A DNA stretch of 64,000 nucleotides from Acrocarpospora corrugata (GTDB taxonomy: Bacteria > Actinomycetota > Actinomycetes > Streptosporangiales > Streptosporangiaceae): NCBI RefSeq assembly GCF_009687845.1, contig NZ_BLAD01000065.1, positions 1-64,000 on the forward strand, given 5' to 3'. The notes under the pieces were generated by a model. It was given only the letters and a program-made list of their open reading frames with translations, was not told where the DNA came from and did no database searches. The position numbers were made by a program, and so were the translations under genes. Of the stretch, positions 25,677-35,217 are shown one piece after another (the first letter of the stretch is position 1; every line of letters starts with the position of its first letter).

Positions 25677-27059
25677 ATGCACGACAACAGCGACCGCGGT
25701 TACGCCGATGTCCTGGTCGGACTCCAGTACGGGGACGAGGGCAAGGCGAAGATCATCGACCTGCTCGCCGCCGACTACGACGTCATCGCCCGCTTCAACG
25801 GCGGCGCCAACGCCGGCCACACCATCGACTCACCCGCCGGACGCGTGGTCCTCCAGCAGGTTCCCTCCGGCGTGTTCCACCCGCACTGCCAGCTGTACAT
25901 CGGCTCGGGCTGCGCACTGAACCTGTGGAAACTCAGAAACGAACTCCAGCTGATCCGATCCACCGGAGTAGACCTCTCCGGCCGCCTGGTGATCAGCGAC
26001 CGATGCGCCGTCGTCCAGCCCGCCCACTTCATCGTGGACGAACTCAACGGCGGAGACATCGGCACAACGAAGAACGGCATCGGCCCCGCGTACGCCGACC
26101 GCGCCTTCCGGGTACGCAACGGCGCCCGAACCAACCTCCAGCTCCGTGACGTCCTGGCCGACCCGGAACAGGCCAAGGCCGCCATGCTCGCCGCCGCAGA
26201 AGCCGAACTCGACCGCTACGGCGCGGGCGCCACCAGCCTGCGCCGAACCCAGCTGGACCACCTCGACTCTCTCACCGACTGCCTCGACGGGATCCGCGAG
26301 TTCGTCACCACCGACCGGAGCTACCTCGGGCAGCGCGTGGCCGCCGGCGCCCGGGTGCTCTTCGAGGGCGCCCAGTCCCTGATGCTGGACGTCGTGCAGG
26401 GCGACCAGCCGTTCGTCACCGCCAGCCACACCGTCCCCGGCCACGCCTACGTGGGCGGCGACCTGCCGCCCCAGTATCACCGCTACACGATCGGCGTGGC
26501 CAAGGCCGTGGTCTCCCGGGTCGGCAACGGGCCGTTCCCGTCGGAGCTGGGGGCCGAACGGTCGGAGGCGTACTTCACGGAGGCGTGCCGGAGCAGCCGG
26601 GGCAAGGCCGAAGAGCGGGCCGACTACGACGCGCGGGCCCTGCTGTCCTCCGCCGACCCCATGGAACTGGGCATCGCCCTGCGCATGCTGACCCACGAGT
26701 ACGGCTCCGGCACCGGCCGCCCCCGCCGGATCGGGATGCTCGACCTGAACCAGCTGCGGGACATGGTCACCTCGTTCGGCGTGGACGTGGTCTACCTCAA
26801 CAAGGTCGACTGCCTCAGCCTGTACAAGGACAGCCTCTACCGTGGCATCCCGGTCCAGGTCGCCGCCACCCGGATCGAAGTCCTGCCCCCGATCGACCTG
26901 GACGACCTCACCCAGGACGGGCTGCGCGAGCTCAGGACGTTCGTCGAGCGGGAACTCGGTGTCCCGATCATCGGGGTGGGTCTCGGGCCGGAGCGGGACA
27001 AGACCCTCCAGTTCTTCCAGCTGGGCGGAGACCAGGAGCGCCGGAAGGTCACCGCGTAG
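25677..27059 (+). CDS. Divergent adenylosuccinate synthetase paralogue (PurA-like)
   Basis: 460 residues. PurA hallmarks: the GTP-binding loop reads YGDEGKAKIIDLLA where PurA has GDEGKGK; the catalytic Asp20 and Lys23 are kept, as is His48 in GGANAGHT. IMP-loop IGTTKNGIGPAY (usual IGTTGRGIGPAY), FEGAQSLMLD, VSRVGNGPFPSEL and GSGTGRPRRIGMLD follow. The guanine-recognising KxD region is LNKVD. An insert after PSEL (AYFTEACRSSRGKAEE, ~40 residues) is not in standard PurA. It would ligate Asp to IMP or a purine-like substrate. It is not beside other purine genes, so a specialised role is likely. Its stop overlaps the histidine kinase by 11 bp, tail to tail. Confidence 0.75.
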   Translation: MHDNSDRGYADVLVGLQYGDEGKAKIIDLLAADYDVIARFNGGANAGHTIDSPAGRVVLQQVPSGVFHPHCQLYIGSGCALNLWKLRNELQLIRSTGVDLSGRLVISDRCAVVQPAHFIVDELNGGDIGTTKNGIGPAYADRAFRVRNGARTNLQLRDVLADPEQAKAAMLAAAEAELDRYGAGATSLRRTQLDHLDSLTDCLDGIREFVTTDRSYLGQRVAAGARVLFEGAQSLMLDVVQGDQPFVTASHTVPGHAYVGGDLPPQYHRYTIGVAKAVVSRVGNGPFPSELGAERSEAYFTEACRSSRGKAEERADYDARALLSSADPMELGIALRMLTHEYGSGTGRPRRIGMLDLNQLRDMVTSFGVDVVYLNKVDCLSLYKDSLYRGIPVQVAATRIEVLPPIDLDDLTQDGLRELRTFVERELGVPIIGVGLGPERDKTLQFFQLGGDQERRKVTA

Positions 27060-29364
27060 CGAGCGGGAGGCGCAGGACGAAGCGTGCCCCGTGCGGTGCG
27101 ACGTCCTCGACGTCAACGGTGCCGTGGTGGGTGCAGGCGATGTCGCGGGCGATGGCCAGCCCCAGTCCGGTGCCGCCCTGGTTGCGGCTCCGGGCGCTGT
27201 CCAGGCGGGCGAAACGCTGGAATACGCGGTCGCGTTCGGCCTCGGGGACGCCGGGGCCGTCGTCGGTGACGCTGAGCTCTGCCCAGTCCCCGTCACGGCG
27301 TACCCCGATCACGACGCTGCCGGCGGCGTGCCGCTGCGCGTTGTCGAGCAGGTTGTGCAGCACCCGGGAGATCTGCATGGGGACGACGTCGGCCGACACG
27401 CCGCCGGTGAGGTCCAGCTGGATCGGCAGCCGGTCCGCAGTCCGGCGGGCGGCTTCGGCCTCGGCCAGTTCGGCCAGGTCGACCCGCATCGTGGCGCCGG
27501 GCGAGGCTTCGATCCTGGCCAGCAGGAGCAGGTCGGTGATGATGGCCTGGAGCCGGTCCACATCCGCCAGCGCGTGGTCGAGCAGATCCAGCAGGTCGGT
27601 CTCGCCGGGGTGCAGCTGAGCCTCCTCCAGCTGGGTACGCAGCCCGGCCAGCGGCGTGCGCAGCTCGTGGGAGGCGTCGGTGGTGAAACGCTGCTGCCGG
27701 TCGAGCGACTGCTTCAGGGATTCCGTGGCCTGTTCGAGTTCCGCCGAGATGTTGTGCTCGTTGGTGTACCGGCGGGCGTTGTCGATGCAGACCGCCGCCC
27801 GGCCGACCAGTTCCTCGGCCAGGCACACGTCATCTTCCTCGAACACGCTGCGGTGGCGTGAGCGGTAGAAGGACACCACCCCGAGGGTCACGCCCCGGGC
27901 CCGCATCGGCACCGTGACCAGCGAGCGAATGCCCTGCGCCCAGACCTTCTGCGCTCTTTCCGGGTCCTGCGCGGCCCACCCCAGCGTGGAGCCCAGGCGC
28001 GGTTCGAGCACCGGCTGCCCGGAGGCCAGGCTGCGCGCCTGCGGCGTGGACGGCAGCAGCTGGATGAGCAGGCCGACGTGGTGCAGGCACGACCCCTCCT
28101 TGATCGCGGACAGGGCGATGCGGCGGAGCCCGACGTCCATGGTGGACGGCTCCTGACCGCGTAGCACGCATTCGGGCACGTCCACGGCCACGTAGTCGGC
28201 GAACCTCGGCACGGAGATCTCGGCCAGCTCTTCGGCGGTCCTGGTCACGTCGAGGGTGGTGCCGAGCCGGGCGCCGACCTCGCACAGCAGGCTGAGCCGT
28301 TCGCGGGCCCGCACCGCCAGCTGCCCGATGCCGGGCTCGCTCACGGCCAGTAGCCAGCCCTCGGCGGGAGGCGGCGGCGGATCGGCGGGCGGCGATGCGG
28401 GAGCGTTGGTGCCTATTAGGGGCACGTCGAGGAGTGATCCCGGGACGATCGAGGTGGCCACGGACCAGGACGTGCCGCCGGTCAGTACGGCTTCCACCGC
28501 GATGCCGTGCGTGCCGGCGGGATTGTCGACCGGGCGGCTGTGCAGCGTGGCGATGCGATCTCCCGACAGGGGGACGATCGTGACGCCCACATGATCGGCG
28601 GAGATGAGTTCGGTGGCCTTCTCCAGCAGGCGGAGCCGGTCCTGGGTGGACAGCAGGCGGAACAGCTCGTCGTCGTTCGCGCCCAGGCGCTGAGCGCGGC
28701 TTCTGGCGTCGAGAAACGTCCGGAACAGTGCCTGCTCGCGTTCGCGGGTCTGTTCGAACAGGCGTTGCTCGATGCAGCTGACCGTGTCCGTGACGAGTTC
28801 GAGCATGGCCGCGTCGGCGTACCGGTCCAGGCAGACCAGATTCAGCAGGCCCTGGATGCGGCCGCTGATCGGGTCGCGGATCGGGGCGGCCACGCAGGCG
28901 AGCATGCGCATGGCCTCCGCGAAGTGTTCCCGGCCCCAGATACCGACGGGACGCCGCTCGACGAGGGCGGTGCCGATGGCGTTGGTGCCGACGACCTGCT
29001 CGGAGAACGCCATGCCGGGCATCACCGGCAGGCTGTCCAGCCAGCTTTCGAGTGCCGGTTCCCCGACGATGCGCTGCAGGACCGTCACCTCGCCGTCGCA
29101 GAGCATCGAACTGACGTTGATGCTGGAGATCTGGCACTTGAGGCGATCGAGGACGGGCTTGGCGGCATGGACGAGCCTGCTGTCCAGGTCGATGTCCGGG
29201 TGGTAGATCGTGGGAATGCGGTCGGGTGCGACGCCGACGTCCTTGGACCGCCGCCAGGAGGTCAGCACTCGTTCGCGGACACCGCTTTCGACGTCTTCGC
29301 CGGCGAAGAAACGCTCTCGGGCAGCGGCGAGGGCGGCGATGATCTCTCCATCGACAGCCACCAT
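27049..29364 (-). CDS. GAF-GAF sensor histidine kinase with AcoR/DhaR-type head
   Basis: 771 residues; ATG preceded by GGGAGGAAG. Residues ~20-215 match the N-terminal region normally found in sigma-54 activators of the AcoR/DhaR type (RVLTSWRRSKDVGV, FSEQVVGTNAIGTALVERR, AAPIRDPISGRIQGLLNL). A second GAF domain follows (~360-540, with VTVPMRARGVTLGVVSFY). Then comes a coiled HisKA segment with FTTDASHELRTPLAGLRTQ (phospho-His) and an HATPase with VLHNLLDNAQRHAA, DDGPGVPEAERDRVF and GGTGLGLAIARDI. There is no membrane segment, so it is cytosolic. No response regulator is nearby. Confidence 0.87.
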   Translation of the reverse strand: MVAVDGEIIAALAAARERFFAGEDVESGVRERVLTSWRRSKDVGVAPDRIPTIYHPDIDLDSRLVHAAKPVLDRLKCQISSINVSSMLCDGEVTVLQRIVGEPALESWLDSLPVMPGMAFSEQVVGTNAIGTALVERRPVGIWGREHFAEAMRMLACVAAPIRDPISGRIQGLLNLVCLDRYADAAMLELVTDTVSCIEQRLFEQTREREQALFRTFLDARSRAQRLGANDDELFRLLSTQDRLRLLEKATELISADHVGVTIVPLSGDRIATLHSRPVDNPAGTHGIAVEAVLTGGTSWSVATSIVPGSLLDVPLIGTNAPASPPADPPPPPAEGWLLAVSEPGIGQLAVRARERLSLLCEVGARLGTTLDVTRTAEELAEISVPRFADYVAVDVPECVLRGQEPSTMDVGLRRIALSAIKEGSCLHHVGLLIQLLPSTPQARSLASGQPVLEPRLGSTLGWAAQDPERAQKVWAQGIRSLVTVPMRARGVTLGVVSFYRSRHRSVFEEDDVCLAEELVGRAAVCIDNARRYTNEHNISAELEQATESLKQSLDRQQRFTTDASHELRTPLAGLRTQLEEAQLHPGETDLLDLLDHALADVDRLQAIITDLLLLARIEASPGATMRVDLAELAEAEAARRTADRLPIQLDLTGGVSADVVPMQISRVLHNLLDNAQRHAAGSVVIGVRRDGDWAELSVTDDGPGVPEAERDRVFQRFARLDSARSRNQGGTGLGLAIARDIACTHHGTVDVEDVAPHGARFVLRLPLATR

Positions 29365-29406
29365 GGACCGCTTCCTCCCTACATGTCGCAAATATACCAA
29401 ATAAGT

Positions 29407-30718
29407 CTATCTTGTCCGGTTCCCCTCTCCAAAGTGGTCGATCAGGTATGCCGCCAAGGTCGCCGCCCGGGCGCGGATCTCCGCAATCGCGGTGGTCGTA
29501 CAGTTTTCCGCGGAGCGTCGGCCCCAGCGTGACGATCCGCTCGTTCGGACGCCCGGCGCCGTCGAACACCCGTCCGCACGCGTCGGCGTCCAGGCCGAGG
29601 CCCAGCGGGCCGGGGCGGGCCAGCCCGTCGGCCAGGAGGCGCGCGAGCATTCCCCCGCCGGAAAGCGCGCAGGCCGGTCCGGTGGCGTTGACCAGCCAGG
29701 CGACCCGGAGATCGCGGGTGACACCGTCTGTGCTGACGCGCACGGTCAGCCCCGCCGGGTCGGGCGGCGCCCGGTCCACCCGGCCGCGGAGCACCCGCAG
29801 CCGCCCGGCGGCGAGCAGGCGGTCGACCCGGGAAGCGGTCTCGGGTGGGATGCGATGGCGGTGCACCTCCCAGTAGCGGGCCAGAACCGTGAGGAATCTG
29901 CGCTTCTCGTCGGCTGGCAGCCGGGTCCACAGCTCCGGAACCCGGGGCCGCAGGCCGTCCACCACCGCGCGCCAGTCGCCCCCGTTGTGGCGGATGGCGA
30001 CGCGGACCGCGCTCAGCAGGTTCCGAAGCTTTAACGGACCATCAGGAATAGGCACGGGTGCGCAGGGTGGTGTGGGCTGACTGTGCGCCTGTGGCAGCAG
30101 ACCGTGCCGGGAGACGGCGTACACAGTCCTGGTCGCGGTACGGGTGAGGGTCACGGCCACGTCGACCATGGTCAGGCCCGTACCCATGATCAGAACGTCA
30201 CCGACGCCGACGCGGTCCAGTGCTCCTTCCGCCCACGGATCCGCGATGTAGCGGTCTTCCGGCGGGGGCATCGGGGTCGCCGAAGCGGGGTTTCCGGTGG
30301 CCAGGACGACGGCGTCGGCGTCGAGCACGGTTCCGTCCGACAGGTGGACACGGAGCGGCGAGCGCGTGAGGGCCACCACGTCTCCCGCCAGGCGGGTCGT
30401 TCCGGTGTCGTCCAGCATCTCGCGCAGGTAGCGGCCGTACATGCGCCGGGGCAGGAAGTCGGCTCCGTCCGCATCCGCCCACTTCACGAAGTGGTGGGGA
30501 TCATGTTCCAGCGCGCTCATCTTCTCGGCGCGACTGTTCAGCAGGTGGTGCGGGTCGGTGGTGGAGTACGCCTGCCCGAGCCCATGACGCTCATCCCGGT
30601 CGATCAGCACCACCTGCAGCGGAACGCCCCGCGCCCGCGCGCGGTGCACCAAGTGAACAGCGGCCAGTGTGCCGCTGGCACCGCCGCCCACGACCACGAT
30701 GACCTGGCTACGAGACAC
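29407..30718 (-). pseudogene. FAD/NAD(P)-binding protein with a C-terminal frameshift
   Basis: N-terminus MSRSQVIVVVGGGASGTLAAV is a dinucleotide-binding motif. FAD-NAD(P)-binding family landmarks follow: GLGQAYSTTDPHHLLNSRAEKM split over the first 80 residues, DAVVLATGNP, DVLIMGTGLTMVDVAVTL (second Rossmann) and WLVNATGPA. After LGPTLRGKLYD near 29495 the original frame becomes nonsense and would run far into the kinase gene. The +1-shifted frame continues TAIAEIRARAATLAAYLIDHF to a TAG at 29407, as the family does. One extra base in GACCACCG explains it. This is a recent mutation or a sequencing error; without it the gene would be intact, ~436 residues, just upstream of the kinase. Confidence 0.75.
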
Positions 30719-30797
30719 CCTTCCAGGCTAAGCGACTTTACCTACAGGTTGTATGGGTAATTCGATGAAGCGTCGGCAAACGCCCTGTCACGGCACA

Positions 30798-30827
30798 GGG
30801 CGCGGCCTCATCCACGAAGCCGCGCCC
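30798..30827 (-). terminator. Terminator of the aldehyde dehydrogenase gene
   Basis: GGGCGCGGC (30798-30806) pairs with GCCGCGCCC (30819-30827) around a 12-nt loop, about 14 bp beyond the aldehyde dehydrogenase stop on the minus strand. A smaller overlapping dyad, GCCCTGT/ACAGGGC, lies on its distal side. Confidence 0.65.
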
Positions 30828-30840
30828 TCCAACCCGCCGA

Positions 30841-32334
30841 TCAGATGTGCAGCTGCGTGCAGATCGCCTTGACCTCCGTGTACGCCTCCAGCACCTCGTG
30901 GCCCATCTCCCGGCCCCAGCCGGACTGCTTGTATCCGCCGAACGGCAGGGCCGCGTCGAACACGTTGTAGCAGTTGATCCAGACCGTGCCGGCCCGGATC
31001 CGCTTGGCCAGGGCGTGCGCCTTGGAGACGTCGCGGGTCCAGATGCCGGCGCCCAGGCCGAAGGTGGTCGCGTTGGCCTGGTCGGCGATCTCGTCCAGGG
31101 TCGAGAACGGCGAGGCGACCACGACCGGACCGAAGATCTCCTCACGGACCACGGCCATGTCGGGGCTGGTGTCGGTGATGACGGTGGGCTCGACGAAGTA
31201 GCCGCGCTCGCCGTGCCGGTTACCGCCCGCGACCGTACGGGCGCCGTCGGTGCGGCCGGAGTCCAGGAAACCGGTCACCCGGCGCAGCTGCTCGTCGGAG
31301 ACCAGCGGCCCCATCTGGGTGTCGGGGTCCAGCCCTGACCCGAGTTTGATGCCGCGCGCGATCGTGGCGACACCCTCGACGACCTCGTCGAACCTGCTCT
31401 CCTGCACGAACAGCCGGGATCCGGCCACGCAGCACTGGCCGTGGTTGAAGAAGATCGCGTTGGCCGCGCCGGGGATGGCCAGCGCGGGGTCGACGTCGTC
31501 GAAGACGATGTTGGGGCTCTTGCCGCCCAGCTCCAGGCTGACCTTCTTCAGGTTGCCCGCCGCCGCCTGCACGATCAGCTTGCCGACTTCGGTGGAGCCG
31601 GTGAAGGCGACCTTGTCGACGCCGTCGTGGGCGGCCAGCGCGGCGCCGGCCGTCTCGCCGTATCCGGGCAGGACATTGACGACGCCGTCGGGCAGGCCGG
31701 CCTCGGCCATGATCTCGGCCAGCCGCAGCGCCGACAGCGGCGTCTGCTCGGCGGGCTTGAGGATCACGGTGTTCCCGGTGGCCAGCGCGGGCCCGAGCTT
31801 CCAGGCCGCCATGAGCAGCGGGAAGTTCCACGGGATGATCTGCGCGACCACGCCGATCGGCTCCCGCAGCGTGTAGGCGTGGAATTCCGCTCCCGGCATG
31901 TACGGCACCGACAGCGCGATCGTGTTTCCTTCGAGCTTGGTGGCCCAGCCCGCCATGTAGCGGAACAGTTCGGCGGCCAGCGGGATGTCGGCGGCCCGCG
32001 CGACCGCCAGCGGCTTGCCGTTGTCGAGCGATTCCAGCTGGGCGAGTTCGTCGGCGTGCTCGTCGATGAGATCGCCGATCCGCCAGATGATCCGGCCCCG
32101 CTCGGAGGCGGTCAGCCGCGACCAGGGCCCGTCGAACGCGGCGCGGGCCGCGCGGACCGCACGGTCGACGTCCTCGGCGTCGGCCTCGGCGATGTTCGCC
32201 AGGGTCTCACCGGTGGCGGGGTTGGGTGTGGCGAAGGTCTTGCCCGAGGCGGCGTGCACCCAGCGTCCACCGATGAACAGCTGGCGTGGGGTGGCGATGA
32301 AGTCCTCGACGCTCTTTTCCAGGGTGACCGTCAT
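30841..32334 (-). CDS. NAD(P)-dependent aldehyde dehydrogenase
   Basis: 497 residues starting MTVTLEKSVEDFI. Standard ALDH features: IIPWNFPLLMAAWKLGPAL (cofactor site), TGNTVILKPAEQTPLSALR, FTGSTEVGKLI, VSLELGGKSPNIVFDD (general-base Glu), FFNHGQCCVAGSRLFV with the catalytic Cys, and EEIFGPVVV. The C-terminal FGGYKQSGWGREMG is typical of betaine- or phenylacetaldehyde-type ALDHs. Length is normal. It is a single-gene unit with its own terminator; the substrate cannot be told from sequence. Confidence 0.9.
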   Translation of the reverse strand: MTVTLEKSVEDFIATPRQLFIGGRWVHAASGKTFATPNPATGETLANIAEADAEDVDRAVRAARAAFDGPWSRLTASERGRIIWRIGDLIDEHADELAQLESLDNGKPLAVARAADIPLAAELFRYMAGWATKLEGNTIALSVPYMPGAEFHAYTLREPIGVVAQIIPWNFPLLMAAWKLGPALATGNTVILKPAEQTPLSALRLAEIMAEAGLPDGVVNVLPGYGETAGAALAAHDGVDKVAFTGSTEVGKLIVQAAAGNLKKVSLELGGKSPNIVFDDVDPALAIPGAANAIFFNHGQCCVAGSRLFVQESRFDEVVEGVATIARGIKLGSGLDPDTQMGPLVSDEQLRRVTGFLDSGRTDGARTVAGGNRHGERGYFVEPTVITDTSPDMAVVREEIFGPVVVASPFSTLDEIADQANATTFGLGAGIWTRDVSKAHALAKRIRAGTVWINCYNVFDAALPFGGYKQSGWGREMGHEVLEAYTEVKAICTQLHI

Positions 32335-32602
32335 CAGCGTCGGTTCCCTTCCGGTAGACAGCTCCAGTAGTAACAATCTGACTACCGCAGGTGTGAGAAA
32401 GCAAGGGCGCCCAACCGGCGACCGGCCGCCGGAATGCGGCCCCGCGCCAGGTCAGTCAGCGGATCGCCGGATACGAATTCACCCGCCACGCGAACCCTCG
32501 CCGAGTACGTGACGACTCGTCGCGATTTGTGAGATAAGAGAACTCTGCGCCCCTGGCTGACGGCTCTCGGTCACGAGGCGCGGTCCCCGAGTCGGAGGGT
32601 CA

Positions 32603-33562
32603 TTGTCTTCTGGTCGATATCGAGCCGTATTCCACACGGCGCTCCACCCAGCGGATGCCGTCGTCACCGCGACCCGCGAACTGCGGATCTGGCTCGTCGC
32701 CAAAAGCCGGCACGAAAAGATCGACATTGACGCCTACGACGCCGGACAGCCCCGCCTCGGCGAGGGGATCGTTCTTCTCCGTGACACGAAATCCAGCGGA
32801 GACGGAACCCAGACCAGCAAGTGGCAGCTCCGCCAGCAGAAAGACGGCGGCTACTGGCTCAGTTCCCTGGTCGTCCATTCTCCCGGCAGGCACGCCTCCG
32901 ACGAGGAACGAACCTGGTTCTGGCTCGACGTGGAACACGTCCGGACCGCGAGTGGCGAGGTGGACGACCGGCGGCCGACAAGGGCGGCTCTTCCGGGCAT
33001 CGCCCGGCAACTGCTGGCGGCGGTGGACGCGCGCGATCATTGGGCTTACCTCAGGCCGGCCCCTGAATTGATTCGCTCCCACGGAATCGAAGATCTCTTA
33101 TGCGTCCTGACCGACGAACAGCGTCGCCTTCCCGCCGTGGTCGCCTCGGCGCACGGCGAGATTCCATTCGATTCGTGGAAACAGACAATTGCGAAGGCGA
33201 CCAGATATCTCCCGGGCCTCGCCAGCCTCTACATCCTCGATCCGCTGGCCGCGAGAGAGTTCAACGACGCGGTCGGGCCCTCCTACGAGATCAGAAACGG
33301 TTCGGTTCGGACGTACCTTCCTGACCTTGACCTGGCGATAGACGAGGACGCCGGTCGGCACCGGGTCCTGTCGGAGGCGCGGCTCCAGTCGGACCTGCCG
33401 CGCTCGGCCCACCTGCTCACCGCACTCCCCCGCCGACTGGCCGCCGACGGTCGTCTCCCCGACCCGCTGAACAAACTGACCCGGACGACGGTCACTTTCG
33501 GCGCCTCATCCCAGAAGGCCGTCGAATCCACTCTGCACAGCGAAAACCGCAACCTGCGCAGT
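32603..33562 (+). pseudogene. 5' part of a gene split by the toxin island
   Basis: 320 codons from a TTG preceded by GGAGGG. The product begins SSGRYRAVFHTALHP and is a soluble mixed alpha/beta protein with WFWLDVEHVRTASGEVDD, GLASLYILDPLAAREFND and SVRTYLPDLDLAIDEDAGR. I do not recognise the family. Normal coding ends exactly where the IS66 left end begins; the open frame runs on to 33631 in IS sequence. The last residues (TLHSENRNLRS) continue in the same frame and as the same coiled coil in the piece at 46412. The two pieces join into a 561-residue protein. Confidence 0.75.
33553..33560. repeat. Left 8-bp direct repeat (target duplication)
   Basis: CCTGCGCA directly before the IS66 left end. 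The same eight bases, and in fact CCTGCGCAGT over ten, recur at 46402. Eight base pairs is the target duplication length of the IS66 family. Confidence 0.75.
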
Positions 33563-33575
33563 AAGCATTCACGTC
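33561..33575 (+). repeat. IS66 left terminal inverted repeat
   Basis: GTAAGCATTCACGTC. It matches the complement of 35218-35232 at 14 of 15 positions. It is also the exact left boundary of the larger island. Confidence 0.85.
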
Positions 33576-33650
33576 CAGCGCATTTCGGATTGCGCTGGTC
33601 GCGCTGTGTGATCGTCGCGAGGCGTGCGTGAGTACGGCTGGTCCGGACTG

Positions 33651-35117
33651 TCAGGCGGTAGCCGGGTCGGGTGGGATCCAGAGCTTGCCGAGGAGCGCGT
33701 CGCGCAGGACGGTCATGACGTCCAGGCCGTGCTTGATCGCGGTGGACAGGTAGCCGCGGACGGCGTACCGATGCCGGGTGTGCCGCTCGGAGCGGAGCCG
33801 TCCGGAGATCTTCTGCTGGGTCTTGGCCGATCGCAGGTCGCGCTCGGCCTGGTTGCTGGTGGGCGGGATCCGCAGGTCGTGGGCGAAGCGCAGGACGTCG
33901 CCGGCGCGGTCGCGCAGCACCTCCAGCAGAACGCGGCCGACCGGCTGGGTGACGGTCCTGGCCGGTCCCGGGATGCGCTTGACCTCCGACAAGCCGACGG
34001 CGACCCCGCCTCGGAACATCTTGGTGAACATCGCCAGCGTGCCTGATGGGATGGCGTCCTTGCCCTGTCGGCGGGCAAGATTGGCGGCGTGGATCAGGCC
34101 GCGTAGCGCCATCTGGAGCTGCCGGGGCCAGTGGGCGCAGGGGTAGGTCTCGGCGCAGTCTTCGAGATCGCGGATCAGGTGCGCCACGCAGAGTTGATGG
34201 TCCCGCTCGCCGAGGTCGGCGGCGTCGTAGTTCTGGTAGCGGTCGTGCACCACCACACCGGTCAGGTCGGCCAGCACGAACCTTTTGAAGGTCTCCAGGT
34301 CGCGTCCACCGAGCATGTACCAGGTCAGCAGCTCGGTGCAGGCCAGCAGCTCGGTGCAGGCCACCAGCAGATACCTTTTGGCCTTCTTCGGTCCTACCCG
34401 GAGCGGCGTTTCGTCGCAGGACACGACGTAGGCGAGGGTGAGCAGCATCCGGATCCGCGCGTTGGCCGCCGCGACCGCGGCGGCAGCCCGGCCGATCAAG
34501 CCGTGCACGAACCCGGGCGAAGGCTGCGCGCCGGTCGGCGAGGCCACCAACTCGGCGCACCGATGCACCGGGACCGCGTGAACGACCAGCAGATACACGC
34601 ACCAGGCCTGCAGATTGACCCCGAGACCGACCGGCGCGGAGCTCACTCCCGCCGGACGCGGCGCGGTGTGCACGGCGCCGCACCGGCAGGCCACCGTGTG
34701 CAGGTTGTGCTGGAACCGCCGGGCCACCACCAGCGGGACCTCGATCTGCTGGTGAGCGGCGGTCACTCCCAGATCGGCCGCCGAGGTGAGATCGGCCCCG
34801 CACCCGCACGGCCCCTGCGGGTAGTGATCGATGACATCGCGCTCATCGACGTCGTCCGACCAGGCCAGCGCCCTGCCCTCGGCGCCGGGCTGCTTACCCG
34901 GCCGCCGCCGCCCGGCGCTGCCGGTCGTGCGGTCCTTCGGCTTCTTCCGGCCGGGAAGGTCGTCAGCCGAGGGCGGCATCCCGGAGTTGCCGCTGTTGCG
35001 CGAGACCAGCCGCTCCAGCTTGGCCACCCGTTCCCGCAGCTGAGCGACCTCCGCCTTCAGCGCGGCGTTCTCGGCCATGAGGGCACGCGTCAGAGCGATC
35101 AGCTCCTCGCGGGACAA
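33651..35117 (-). CDS. IS66-family transposase
   Basis: 488 residues. The N-terminus is a leucine-zipper coiled coil (LMAENAALKAEVAQLRERVAKLE) followed by NSGNSGMPPSADD and a basic KQPGAEG segment typical of IS66. A zinc-binding region holds CGCG and CRCG pairs. The DDE core begins VVSCDETPLRVG (first Asp) and VVHDRYQNYD (second Asp), and ends PPTSNQAERDLRSAK with the Glu. An in-frame 18-bp tandem duplication gives the repeat ACTELLACTELLTW just after the first Asp region. Otherwise the frame is intact. It is the only protein of the element. Confidence 0.92.
   Translation of the reverse strand: MSREELIALTRALMAENAALKAEVAQLRERVAKLERLVSRNSGNSGMPPSADDLPGRKKPKDRTTGSAGRRRPGKQPGAEGRALAWSDDVDERDVIDHYPQGPCGCGADLTSAADLGVTAAHQQIEVPLVVARRFQHNLHTVACRCGAVHTAPRPAGVSSAPVGLGVNLQAWCVYLLVVHAVPVHRCAELVASPTGAQPSPGFVHGLIGRAAAAVAAANARIRMLLTLAYVVSCDETPLRVGPKKAKRYLLVACTELLACTELLTWYMLGGRDLETFKRFVLADLTGVVVHDRYQNYDAADLGERDHQLCVAHLIRDLEDCAETYPCAHWPRQLQMALRGLIHAANLARRQGKDAIPSGTLAMFTKMFRGGVAVGLSEVKRIPGPARTVTQPVGRVLLEVLRDRAGDVLRFAHDLRIPPTSNQAERDLRSAKTQQKISGRLRSERHTRHRYAVRGYLSTAIKHGLDVMTVLRDALLGKLWIPPDPATA
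34326..34361. repeat. 18-bp tandem duplication inside the transposase
   Basis: Two exact copies of CAGCAGCTCGGTGCAGGC (34326-34343 and 34344-34361). They duplicate six residues (CTELLA) in the transposase without shifting the frame. This looks like recent replication slippage. Confidence 0.85.
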
Positions 35118-35217
35118 CTCCTCCAGGCCGGACGCCCGAAGATCACATCATCAGCAAGCCGATAGATCAAAGTGACGGACAGTTACACATCCGGCCAAAT
35201 CCTTACGCCGTGCACAC

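Noticed and set aside
27830-30718. A 962-residue fusion of a FAD protein with a basic C-terminal half
   Set aside because: The second half is the kinase gene in a wrong frame; it results from the frameshift near 29495.
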